Source: Chromatiales bacterium (GTDB taxonomy: Bacteria; Pseudomonadota; Gammaproteobacteria; UBA6429; Thiohalophilaceae). Taken from it: DNA of 5,770 nt. The notes under the pieces were generated by a model. The model was given only the letters and a program-made list of their open reading frames with translations, was not told the origin of the DNA and ran no database searches. Within the stretch, counting starts at the first letter, position 1; each line of letters begins with the position of its first letter. The position numbers and the translations under genes were made by a program. The stretch lies in contig JALXDW010000263.1 of the NCBI GenBank assembly GCA_027070385.1, positions 1 to 5,770 of the forward strand, given 5' to 3'. Shown here in pieces: positions 1 through 4,767 of this stretch.

Positions 1-386
1 TAGTCCGAGTAGATGCACAACAGGGTCAGTTTGGTTCTGCTCCAACCCCAATGGGGCTGATTGGAGGGACGAAGTCTGGGGCAAAAGTCAATGGAAACGA
101 CCTGTCTGCCAATGCTCCAGTAAATGGGGGTACTGATGGCAAAGAGAAGGGGAACCCTTCAATGGCAGAACTCGAGGCTGCAGTAAAGGAGATTGCAGAG
201 GACCTCGACCTCATGCAGACGAAGATAGCTGTTCGTTTTGACAAAGAGAGCAAAACAGGAGTGATGGAGGTCATAGATCGGGACACGGGAAAGGTCATTA
301 AACAGGTGCCACCAGAGGAGATATTGAAGATTAAAAGGGCGTTTCACAACCTGGTAACAGGCTTTTTGGTGGACGAACAGGCATGA
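1..386 (+). CDS. flaG: FlaG family flagellar protein, 5'-truncated by the window edge
   Basis: The reading frame is open from base 3 to the stop at 384-386, so the gene most likely starts outside the window. An in-frame ATG at 51 would give 111 aa but has no Shine-Dalgarno sequence in front of it, so I prefer the partial reading. The N-terminal half is low-complexity and rich in G, N and K. The C-terminal half carries the FlaG core: a helix (AELEAAVKEIAEDLDLMQ), then a strand of the type 'IAVRFDKESKTGVMEVID', then DTGKVIKQVPPEEILKIK, which is the family hallmark D-x-TG-x-VI-x-Q-x-PxE. FlaG proteins are usually about 110-140 aa, are encoded next to flagellin genes and have been linked to filament length and motility. 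The usual downstream neighbour fliD is not present here. G+C is about 51% by hand count in this gene, higher than in the rest of the window. Confidence 0.88.
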   Translation, partial: VRVDAQQGQFGSAPTPMGLIGGTKSGAKVNGNDLSANAPVNGGTDGKEKGNPSMAELEAAVKEIAEDLDLMQTKIAVRFDKESKTGVMEVIDRDTGKVIKQVPPEEILKIKRAFHNLVTGFLVDEQA

Positions 387-442
387 TAGGGGGTTAAACC
401 ACCTATTGATCCATTCCTTTCCTTTTCGACCTTCATGATTTA

Positions 443-465
443 AGGTGCACAATCTTGGTGCACCT
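443..465. repeat. 8-bp inverted repeat after flaG (possible terminator or operator)
   Basis: AGGTGCAC (443-450) and GTGCACCT (458-465) are perfect inverted complements around a 7-nt loop, AATCTTG. Because GTGCAC is itself palindromic, GGTGCAC also occurs as a direct repeat (444-450 and 457-463, 13-nt period). The repeat lies 57 bp after the flaG stop, so the hairpin could end flaG transcription. No T-run follows, so a protein-binding site is equally possible. Confidence 0.5.
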
Positions 466-485
466 CATGGTGTATTTCTAAAAGT

Positions 486-527
486 TTGACTTAAGTCAAG
501 GCATGTCACACTTCTCTCAGCTATCAT
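486..527 (+). promoter_or_regulatory. FNR/Anr-like box with matched -10 element upstream of slp
   Basis: TTGACTTAAGTCAA at 486-499 is a perfect 14-bp palindrome. It has the FNR/CRP-family architecture TTGAY-N4-RTCAA (the FNR consensus is TTGAT-N4-ATCAA; Anr-type sites tolerate C/G at the inner position). Its centre is 492.5. TATCAT at 522-527 matches the -10 consensus at 5 of 6 positions and predicts a start near 534, about 41.5 bp from the palindrome centre. That is the standard class II activator spacing. No good sigma70 -35 element is needed in this arrangement. The binding factor is inferred and not shown. Confidence 0.6.
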
Positions 528-559
528 CCACGATCATTCAATAATAGAAACATCGATAC

Positions 560-565
560 GAGGAG
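560..565 (+). promoter_or_regulatory. Ribosome binding site of slp
   Basis: GAGGAG is followed by a 6-nt spacer and the ATG at 572. This is a strong match that fixes the start codon of the lipoprotein gene. Confidence 0.8.
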
Positions 566-571
566 ATTGCC

Positions 572-1066
572 ATGAAAAAATTCTTTATGTTCTTCATTAT
601 TTTATTTATTTCGGCCTGTGCCACAGCAGGTCTGGAAACCAGCCGGGTTAACAAAAGCTTGACCATTTCAATGGCCGTGGATACTTTTGACAATATGAAA
701 GGTCAATATGCGCTGTGGGGTGGTACTATTTTATCGGGTAAGAATCTGGAAAAGACAACAGAACTTGAAATTTTGGCTTATCCTTTAGACGACTATGCTG
801 AGCCGATAAAAGACACTCGTTCTTTAGGGCGTTTTATTCTGGTGAAACAAGGCTATCTTGAACTCGGTGAATATTCACAAGGCCGGCAGGTAAGTGTTGT
901 TGGTAAATTGATTGCAAAACGTGAAGGCAAGGTAGGTGAAAGTCGCTATATTTATCCGGTATTAGAGGTTCAACAACTTAAAATATGGCCTGTTGAAACA
1001 CCTTATTACTATGATGATTCTGATGTACGCTTTCATTTTGGTATTGGTATCTTTCATCGCTATTAA
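572..1066 (+). CDS. slp: Slp family outer-membrane lipoprotein
   Basis: This 164-aa protein has a short lipoprotein signal: MKK, a hydrophobic stretch at residues 4-15, and the lipobox ISAC with Cys16 as the lipidated residue. Alanine at +2 contains no inner-membrane retention signal, so an outer-membrane location is expected. The mature part matches the Slp family (E. coli Slp, a starvation/stationary-phase-induced lipoprotein) from memory of that sequence: a WGG motif at 49-51, TELEILAYPLDDYAEP at 63-78, GRF at 86-88, GYLE at 94-97, GRQVSVVGKL near 104-113, and a closing PVLEVQQLKIWP segment. The molecular function of Slp proteins is not well defined; they are associated with envelope stress, starvation and acid conditions. 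The gene stands alone, 185 bp after flaG and 179 bp before galT. An FNR-like site lies at the expected activator position upstream, which suggests oxygen-responsive expression (inference). Confidence 0.85.
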   Translation: MKKFFMFFIILFISACATAGLETSRVNKSLTISMAVDTFDNMKGQYALWGGTILSGKNLEKTTELEILAYPLDDYAEPIKDTRSLGRFILVKQGYLELGEYSQGRQVSVVGKLIAKREGKVGESRYIYPVLEVQQLKIWPVETPYYYDDSDVRFHFGIGIFHRY

Positions 1067-1245
1067 GCAGCCTGTTTTTTGCCAAATTATTTGCTGATAG
1101 AACAAGCTAATATATTGATTTTAAATAAAAAATCCATAAGTATCTATGGTAATAACTGCATAAGAAAAACTTAATATAAAAATAATAAAAAGCATGTTTG
1201 AATAAAGGCTTGGTTTTCCGAATTTAATCACGAGCCTGGAACAAT

Positions 1246-2349
1246 ATGAATAAGAACAACTCAGACAATGCGCAAACTGAATCCCGGGCGATTCGTGAAA
1301 TCAGAATCAGTCCGGTTGTTCCCACCGAATCTGTGTTGGTGGCAACCGCACGTGGTATGCGGCCTAAAAAGAAAGAAGAGCGCATTGAACGTGATACGCG
1401 CAAGCATGTTGATACGTGTCCTTTCTGTCGCGGGAATGAACACATGACACCACCGGCTTTAATGACAATTCCTGATGAGAAAAACTGGCAGATCCGTATT
1501 GTTGAAAACCTGTTTGCAATACTGGGTGATGATGAAAAACGCCCTAATCTTGTTATGGGGTTGCAACAAACTATCGACGGTTACGGTCGGCATGAAGTTA
1601 TTATTGATCACTCTGAACATGGCATTGCCGTTTTTGAAATGCAGCCGGAACATTTTGCCAAAATGTTTAACGCTTACCGTTATCGATTGTTTGATTTATA
1701 CCAGGCCGACGAACGTATTCGTTATGTTCTTGTTTTTAAAAATTTTGGGCCAGCAGCCGGTGCGAGTATTCCGCATACTCACAGTCAACTGATTGCCATG
1801 CCGGTTATTCCTGAAAATGTACATTCTGAAATACACCATTCACAAGCTTATTATGAAAAACATCATCAGTGTATTTTTTGCGGGTTGATAGATGAAGCCT
1901 TAACCTTTGAAGCAACGATTTATGACAGGGATTCAGGTGAAGTTCGTCGTAAGGTAGACATCGGACAATATATTATTGAACGTACAGAGCATTTTATTGC
2001 AATAAAACCGTTTGCCAGTCGTTATGAATGGGAAGTGCATATTTTTCCACTAAAACATCAAGCCGATTTTATTGAATGCAGCAACGAACTGCTGGATGAT
2101 TTTGCAGGCTTATTACAACGCACCATGAAGCGGCTAGACACTGTTCTGGAAGGCGTACAGTATAATTATTTTATGCATACTCTGCCGCATGGTGATGCTT
2201 ACAAAAATAACCAAAATAGTTATCATTGGCATCTGGAAATTACACCACGCACCAGCATCCCAACAGGATTTGAGTTGGGTTCAGGCTTGTTCGTGAATAC
2301 CATCAGTCCTGAAGAAGCCGCACAGCAATTACGCGATGTAAAATTTTAA
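1246..2349 (+). CDS. galT: Galactose-1-phosphate uridylyltransferase family protein (GalT-like nucleotidylyltransferase)
   Basis: This 367-aa, full-length HIT-superfamily protein belongs to the GalT branch, whose members transfer a nucleotidyl group between UDP-glucose and galactose-1-phosphate through a covalent uridylyl-histidine (Leloir pathway). Visible elements in order: a CPFC zinc pair at Cys58/Cys61; a GYGRHEVII-DHSEH block at 112-125, with His122 in the place of the third zinc ligand; the active-site block NFGPAAGASIPHTHSQ ending at 181, with His177, the likely nucleophile His179, and Gln181; a second CxxC at Cys209/Cys212; then His311, and HWH at 327-329 followed by LEITPR, corresponding to the second metal site of E. 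coli GalT. The C-terminal GFELGSGLFVN and PEEAAQQLR segments are typical of bacterial and archaeal GalT relatives. The canonical HPHxQ is HTHSQ here, so ADP-glucose phosphorylase-like or another sugar-1-phosphate specificity remains possible. It is not beside galK or galE. The start has only a weak SD (CTGGA at 1236-1240). The AT-rich 179-bp gap upstream shows no convincing promoter. Confidence 0.85.
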   Translation: MNKNNSDNAQTESRAIREIRISPVVPTESVLVATARGMRPKKKEERIERDTRKHVDTCPFCRGNEHMTPPALMTIPDEKNWQIRIVENLFAILGDDEKRPNLVMGLQQTIDGYGRHEVIIDHSEHGIAVFEMQPEHFAKMFNAYRYRLFDLYQADERIRYVLVFKNFGPAAGASIPHTHSQLIAMPVIPENVHSEIHHSQAYYEKHHQCIFCGLIDEALTFEATIYDRDSGEVRRKVDIGQYIIERTEHFIAIKPFASRYEWEVHIFPLKHQADFIECSNELLDDFAGLLQRTMKRLDTVLEGVQYNYFMHTLPHGDAYKNNQNSYHWHLEITPRTSIPTGFELGSGLFVNTISPEEAAQQLRDVKF

Positions 2350-2441
2350 AGGCAATCCAACAGCCCTAATATTTTTAATGATGGGTATTAATAACTTATT
2401 GCCAGGAGCTTTGCTCTGATATTTATTGGCTTTCATTGTTG

Positions 2442-2450
2442 TGCTATACA
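2442..2450 (+). promoter_or_regulatory. Extended -10 promoter candidate for the first PilZ gene
   Basis: TGCTATACA has the TGn-TATAMW form of an extended -10 element. It lies 55 bp before the ATG at 2506, predicting a leader of about 49 nt. At 17-bp spacing the -35 hexamer would be TTTATT (2422-2427), a poor match, which is acceptable for extended -10 promoters. The rest of the 156-bp galT-pilZ gap holds a small bulged hairpin at 2403-2418 (CAG-G-AGC / GCTCTG) that might weakly terminate galT. Confidence 0.35.
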
Positions 2451-2505
2451 TTCATAAGCAAGTCAAAAAAAGATTGCGGTATCCTTGGTATATAAGGAGT
2501 AAGTG

Positions 2506-2766
2506 ATGAATGAGCGGCGAGCCAGTTTTCGGCATGTAGTCTGTTTGGGTGTTAATTTGTATCACGATGAATTTGGGCAGATAAACGGGAAAATAATTGA
2601 TGTTTCCAATGGTGGCATGTCGGTTGAAGTGAATAACAGTGCGACACTGAATAATAAATTAAGCCGTGAACACTTATTCGTCAAGCCAGTCAATATGGAT
2701 GTGATCTTTGATATGGAATGTCTTAGGGTCAGTTCCAATGCAATCAGTTTGCGCTTTGTTCACTAG
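2506..2766 (+). CDS. Small PilZ domain protein (PilZ-1), c-di-GMP binding
   Basis: This 86-aa protein consists of one PilZ domain. PilZ domains bind cyclic di-GMP and pass the signal to motility, polysaccharide or pilus machinery. Both signature parts are present: R5-x-x-x-R9 at the flexible N-terminus and D32-V-S34-N-G-G37 (DxSxxG). The rest is beta-barrel-like, ending in DVIFDMECLRV and SLRF. Compared with the next two genes it lacks the C-terminal tail of about 20-25 residues after the last strand. I chose ATG 2506 over GTG 2503 because AAGGAG (2494-2499) sits 6 nt from the ATG and only 3 nt from the GTG. It is first in a run of four PilZ genes, 91 bp before the second. Partners and output are unknown; with flaG nearby, flagellar control is possible but unproven. 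Confidence 0.85.
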   Translation: MNERRASFRHVVCLGVNLYHDEFGQINGKIIDVSNGGMSVEVNNSATLNNKLSREHLFVKPVNMDVIFDMECLRVSSNAISLRFVH

Positions 2767-2857
2767 AATCTTTAGGCCTGAATTTCAGTTAATAATGTAG
2801 ATTATTCTTTAGAAATCACACATACTTGATTAAATTCATAATAAAAAGTATTCAAAA

Positions 2858-3184
2858 ATGGATGAGCGTAGAAAGCATCGCCGCAAGGTTGTTAATTCAC
2901 GGGTGCGCATTTTTCACCCCAGTTTTGGTTCTCTGGACACACAAACGCGTGATATTTCCGATGGGGGTGTATTGATTCTCTCGTGTAATGGCTTACCTGC
3001 CCTGCCGGTTAATGATGAAGTTAAACTGATCTTTCTGGATTCAGGCGATGTCGATGTTGTTTTTAACATGGATATTGTTCGACTGGCGGATGTGGGGTTG
3101 GGGTTAAAATTCCTTAACTATGAAAAAAACGGTGAAGTTTATCCTATTAGCAATTTACGGGATATATGGGAAAAACAAAGATAA
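2858..3184 (+). CDS. Small PilZ domain protein (PilZ-2), c-di-GMP binding
   Basis: This 108-aa single-domain protein has RxxxR at residues 4-8 and 5-9 (ERRKHRRK, an arginine-rich lead) and D32-I-S34-D-G-G37. The positions are identical to those in the preceding protein. It shares with PilZ-3 the framework ERR...R..V...VRI.H..FG..D...RDISD.G, a central VFNMDIVR strand, GLGLKFLNYE and a tail (YPISNLRDIWEKQ) that looks helical. The two are clear paralogues. No enzymatic or membrane segment is visible, so it should be a cytoplasmic receptor or adaptor. There is no recognisable Shine-Dalgarno sequence before the ATG (the upstream 20 nt are A-rich), so translation may be weak or rely on an unstructured AT-rich leader. 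Either it has its own promoter in the 91-bp gap or it is read through from PilZ-1. Confidence 0.87.
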   Translation: MDERRKHRRKVVNSRVRIFHPSFGSLDTQTRDISDGGVLILSCNGLPALPVNDEVKLIFLDSGDVDVVFNMDIVRLADVGLGLKFLNYEKNGEVYPISNLRDIWEKQR

Positions 3185-3272
3185 TTGTGTATTTTTTGTG
3201 CATCCGTTCACGCATCCTTATGATTTTTGTGCTAAATTTTAGAAAATTGATTACAACTTAACAAATAAAACT

Positions 3273-3626
3273 ATGATATTTCGTGTTAAGGAACGACGAG
3301 AATCCCCCCGCAAACGCGTTATTTCTTCGGTTCGTATCAGTCACCAGTTATTTGGTGAAGTGGATGGACGTTCACGAGATATTTCGGATGCCGGTTTGTA
3401 TGTGGTGGCGCAAAATTTACCTAATTTACCCAAAGGGGCTCATATTAGTCTGCAACTGATGGATTCCAGTAACCCTTTTATTTTCTTTAATACCCGAGTT
3501 GTACGCATGAGTAAAAACGGCATAGGCCTGGCCATTGTCGACTATGAAGTTGATGGTGAACGCTTTGGTCTGGAAGAGTTACGACGGCAATGGATGATAG
3601 CCTATCCGAATTATAATATGCAGTAA
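3273..3626 (+). CDS. Small PilZ domain protein (PilZ-3), c-di-GMP binding
   Basis: This 117-aa protein is a single PilZ domain with R9-E-S-P-R13 (RxxxR) and D36-I-S38-D-A-G41 (DxSxxG). Relative to PilZ-2 it has about four extra residues at the N-terminus (MIFRVKERR), and the rest lines up: VRISHQLFGEVDG, FFNTRVVRM, GIGLAIVDYEVDGE, then the tail LEELRRQWMI, corresponding to LRDIWEKQ in PilZ-2. This supports tandem duplication of an ancestral gene. The ATG is the only in-frame start that keeps the arginine motif; no clear SD precedes it. A hairpin with a T-rich tail follows 17 bp after the stop and may close the three-gene block. Confidence 0.87.
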   Translation: MIFRVKERRESPRKRVISSVRISHQLFGEVDGRSRDISDAGLYVVAQNLPNLPKGAHISLQLMDSSNPFIFFNTRVVRMSKNGIGLAIVDYEVDGERFGLEELRRQWMIAYPNYNMQ

Positions 3627-3643
3627 CGCTAACGTTGTTAAAT

Positions 3644-3674
3644 CTGGACAGATGTTATCCTGTTCAGTTGTTTT
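3644..3674 (+). terminator. Intrinsic terminator candidate after PilZ-3
   Basis: CTGGACAG (3644-3651) pairs with CTGTTCAG (3660-3667) in eight pairs including one G-U, around an 8-nt loop. It is followed by TTGTTTT (3668-3674). The stem is only moderately strong and the T-run is interrupted by a G, so termination may be partial. Its location just after the third PilZ gene fits the end of a transcription unit. Confidence 0.5.
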
Positions 3675-3778
3675 CAGTTTACGACTCTGTTTTATACTCC
3701 CCTCCCTTTATTATTATGTGCGAATTATGTATTTTTATTCAATGTTGATCTATCCTCTGAAACTGAATATATACATAC

Positions 3779-3808
3779 TTGACGATAATGGAATTATCGA
3801 AAAATAAT
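3779..3808 (+). promoter_or_regulatory. Promoter candidate with embedded inverted repeat upstream of PilZ-4
   Basis: TTGACG (3779-3784, 5 of 6 to the -35 consensus) and AATAAT (3803-3808, 5 of 6 to the -10 consensus) are separated by 18 bp. The spacer region holds a perfect inverted repeat, CGATAAT-GGA-ATTATCG (3783-3799), whose left arm overlaps the -35. The half-sites GATAAT/ATTATC resemble those of Fur-family operators, although a classic Fur 7-1-7 site has a 1-nt centre and this has 3. Binding here would block RNA polymerase, so repression is the natural inference. The predicted start near 3815 would leave a very short leader. Confidence 0.45.
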
Positions 3809-3815
3809 CTGAAAA

Positions 3816-3820
3816 AAGGA
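3816..3820 (+). promoter_or_regulatory. Ribosome binding site supporting a TTG start
   Basis: AAGGA, at the end of an A-rich run, lies 7 nt before TTG 3828. It decides the non-ATG start of PilZ-4, since no ATG or GTG is available in frame before the arginine motif. Confidence 0.6.
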
Positions 3821-3827
3821 CTTCAAT

Positions 3828-4109
3828 TTGAATACCCGGAATAAAAGACGAGAAACAAGAATTGCATGTAAACAATCTGTGCAGGTTATTATGGAAAATA
3901 ATGCTCCAGTGGAAATGACAGCACTCAATTATTCAATGAGCGGGGTTGGAATCACAGGTTCAATTTATCAACTGATACCGCATGTAGGTGAACAACTTAA
4001 TGTCAGTTTTACCCTGGATGCTGCCAATACACGACAAGTTAAAATTAATGGTGTTGTAAAGTATATTAACCTCGATGGCGGGATGTATTATATGGGATTA
4101 GGTCTATAA
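3828..4109 (+). CDS. Small PilZ domain protein (PilZ-4), TTG start
   Basis: This 93-aa single-domain protein has R7-R-E-T-R11 (RxxxR) and N34-Y-S36-M-S-G39, the NxSxxG variant of the PilZ signature. Both halves of the c-di-GMP site are therefore retained. The remainder alternates short hydrophobic strands (VQVIM, VGITG, LNVSFTL, QVKINGVVKYI) and ends at YYMGLGL, without the extended tail of PilZ-2 and PilZ-3. It diverges strongly from the other three and is probably not a recent duplicate of them. Its separation by a terminator candidate and a separate promoter also suggests independent control. Only 40 bp lie between its stop and the next start, with no terminator visible, so it is probably co-transcribed with the lipoprotein gene at 4150. 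The TTG start would lower its translation. Confidence 0.8.
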   Translation: MNTRNKRRETRIACKQSVQVIMENNAPVEMTALNYSMSGVGITGSIYQLIPHVGEQLNVSFTLDAANTRQVKINGVVKYINLDGGMYYMGLGL

Positions 4110-4135
4110 TAATGCTGAATAATATTAAAATTAAA

Positions 4136-4145
4136 GAGGGGGGGG
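4136..4145 (+). promoter_or_regulatory. Shine-Dalgarno merged with a G8 tract before the lipoprotein gene
   Basis: GAGG starts at 4136 and runs into eight consecutive Gs (4138-4145), then CAGC and the ATG at 4150. The distance between the SD core and the start codon depends on the length of this homopolymer, so slippage would alter translation efficiency. No evidence of actual variation can be seen in one sequence. Confidence 0.5.
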
Positions 4146-4149
4146 CAGC

Positions 4150-4686
4150 ATGAAAAAGAAATTTGTTTTATATGGGGTACTTCTTGTCATTGTTGCAGCG
4201 GCAGGTTGTAAAAGTCAGCAAATCAGGCCAGCAGCACAAGTGGATCAAACACCGGTACACATGAGTAGTTATATTCCATTTAAAAAAGGACTTTTTGTGC
4301 GTGATGCAGTACGCAAAGAATGTGACCTGGGAGGCAAGTTGGCAACACATATTAATAATTATGCCCGTCAATATCATGTGAATATGATGAAAGGTGGTAA
4401 GGCAAAGACGTCAGCACGTGTGTTAAAAGTTGAAATTATTAATGTACACGGTTCAGGTGGTGGAGCCTGGTCAGGTGCCAAGAGTGTTGCGATTGAAGGA
4501 AAATTGCTTGAAAATGGAAAAGTTATTGGCACATTTAGAGGGCAACGTAGTTCAGGTGGTGGAGCCTTTGGTGGTTTTAAAGGCACCTGCTCAATACTGG
4601 GGCGGACTGTTAAAGCTTTAGGCAGTGATGTTGGCTTGTGGTTACAACACCCGGTTATGGGGGCATCCATTGGTGAAGGGGGCTAA
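4150..4686 (+). CDS. Uncharacterised lipoprotein with duplicated SGGGA glycine motif
   Basis: I do not recognise a named family for this 178-aa protein. It begins with a clear lipoprotein signal (MKKK, hydrophobic residues 5-18, then AAGC with Cys20 as the lipidation site). Lys21 at +2 does not signal inner-membrane retention, so outer-membrane anchoring is likely. The mature protein has two cysteines, Cys58 (KECDLGGKL) and Cys147 (GTCSILGR), which could form a disulfide in the periplasm. Two glycine-rich segments, GSGGGAW at 101-107 and SSGGGAF at 134-140, flank a predicted strand pair (KSVAIEGKLLENGKVIGTFRG). The end, LGSDVGLWLQHP, looks like a conserved closing helix. It probably shares a transcript with PilZ-4, and a strong terminator follows. 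Function is unknown. Possibilities are an envelope structural or adhesion component, or an uncharacterised gammaproteobacterial lipoprotein family. Confidence 0.8.
   Translation: MKKKFVLYGVLLVIVAAAGCKSQQIRPAAQVDQTPVHMSSYIPFKKGLFVRDAVRKECDLGGKLATHINNYARQYHVNMMKGGKAKTSARVLKVEIINVHGSGGGAWSGAKSVAIEGKLLENGKVIGTFRGQRSSGGGAFGGFKGTCSILGRTVKALGSDVGLWLQHPVMGASIGEGG
4451..4567 (+). repeat. Pair of exact 18-bp direct repeats inside the lipoprotein gene
   Basis: GTTCAGGTGGTGGAGCCT occurs at 4451-4468 and again at 4550-4567, exactly 99 bp (33 codons) apart and in the same reading frame. It encodes the SGGGA cores of the two glycine-rich motifs. The identical codon choice in both copies points to recent duplication or gene conversion and not only protein-level selection. 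Confidence 0.85.
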
Positions 4687-4710
4687 GGTTACAAACCAGC
4701 TTTAAAAAGG

Positions 4711-4738
4711 AAGGGGGATGTTTACATCCCCTTTTTTT
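4711..4738 (+). terminator. Strong intrinsic terminator after the lipoprotein gene
   Basis: GGGGATG (4714-4720) pairs perfectly with CATCCCC (4725-4731) around a TTTA tetraloop, and the stem can be extended by G-U and A-T pairs. Seven Ts follow (4732-4738). It lies 25 bp after the stop of the lipoprotein gene and 30 bp before the next start, so it separates the two transcription units. The A-rich 5' flank could make it partly bidirectional. Confidence 0.9.
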
Positions 4739-4767
4739 ATATCTCGAAATATGCGATTGTTGTAGTA

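Noticed and set aside
159..452. 97-codon reverse-strand open frame opposite flaG
   Set aside because: It covers the conserved FlaG core on the other strand and its translation has no recognisable domain.
1067..1245. Search for a terminator, promoter or small RNA between slp and galT
   Set aside because: The stretch is very AT-rich and yields several poor -10-like words but no stem-loop with T-run and no convincing -35/-10 pair.
1475..1792. 105-codon open frame on the + strand overlapping galT
   Set aside because: It lies fully inside galT in another frame, has no start signal and resembles no protein; galT has clear catalytic motifs.
2351..2403. GGCAAT ... ATTGCC long-range inverted repeat after galT
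   Set aside because: Six-base arms 41 bp apart with only patchy inner pairing; not enough to call a structure.
2791..2806. AATAAT-GTAG-ATTATT hairpin after PilZ-1
   Set aside because: All stem pairs are A-T and the local sequence is AT-rich; too weak for a terminator and expected by chance.
2767..2857. Possible frameshifted C-terminal tail of PilZ-1 after its stop
   Set aside because: None of the frames after the TAG encodes the tail seen in PilZ-2 and PilZ-3, so the short form appears genuine.
4374..4670. 98-codon reverse-strand open frame opposite the lipoprotein gene
   Set aside because: Its proline-rich product is what the complement of GGT/GGA-rich codons gives; no ribosome binding site, and the + strand gene has a lipobox and a terminator.
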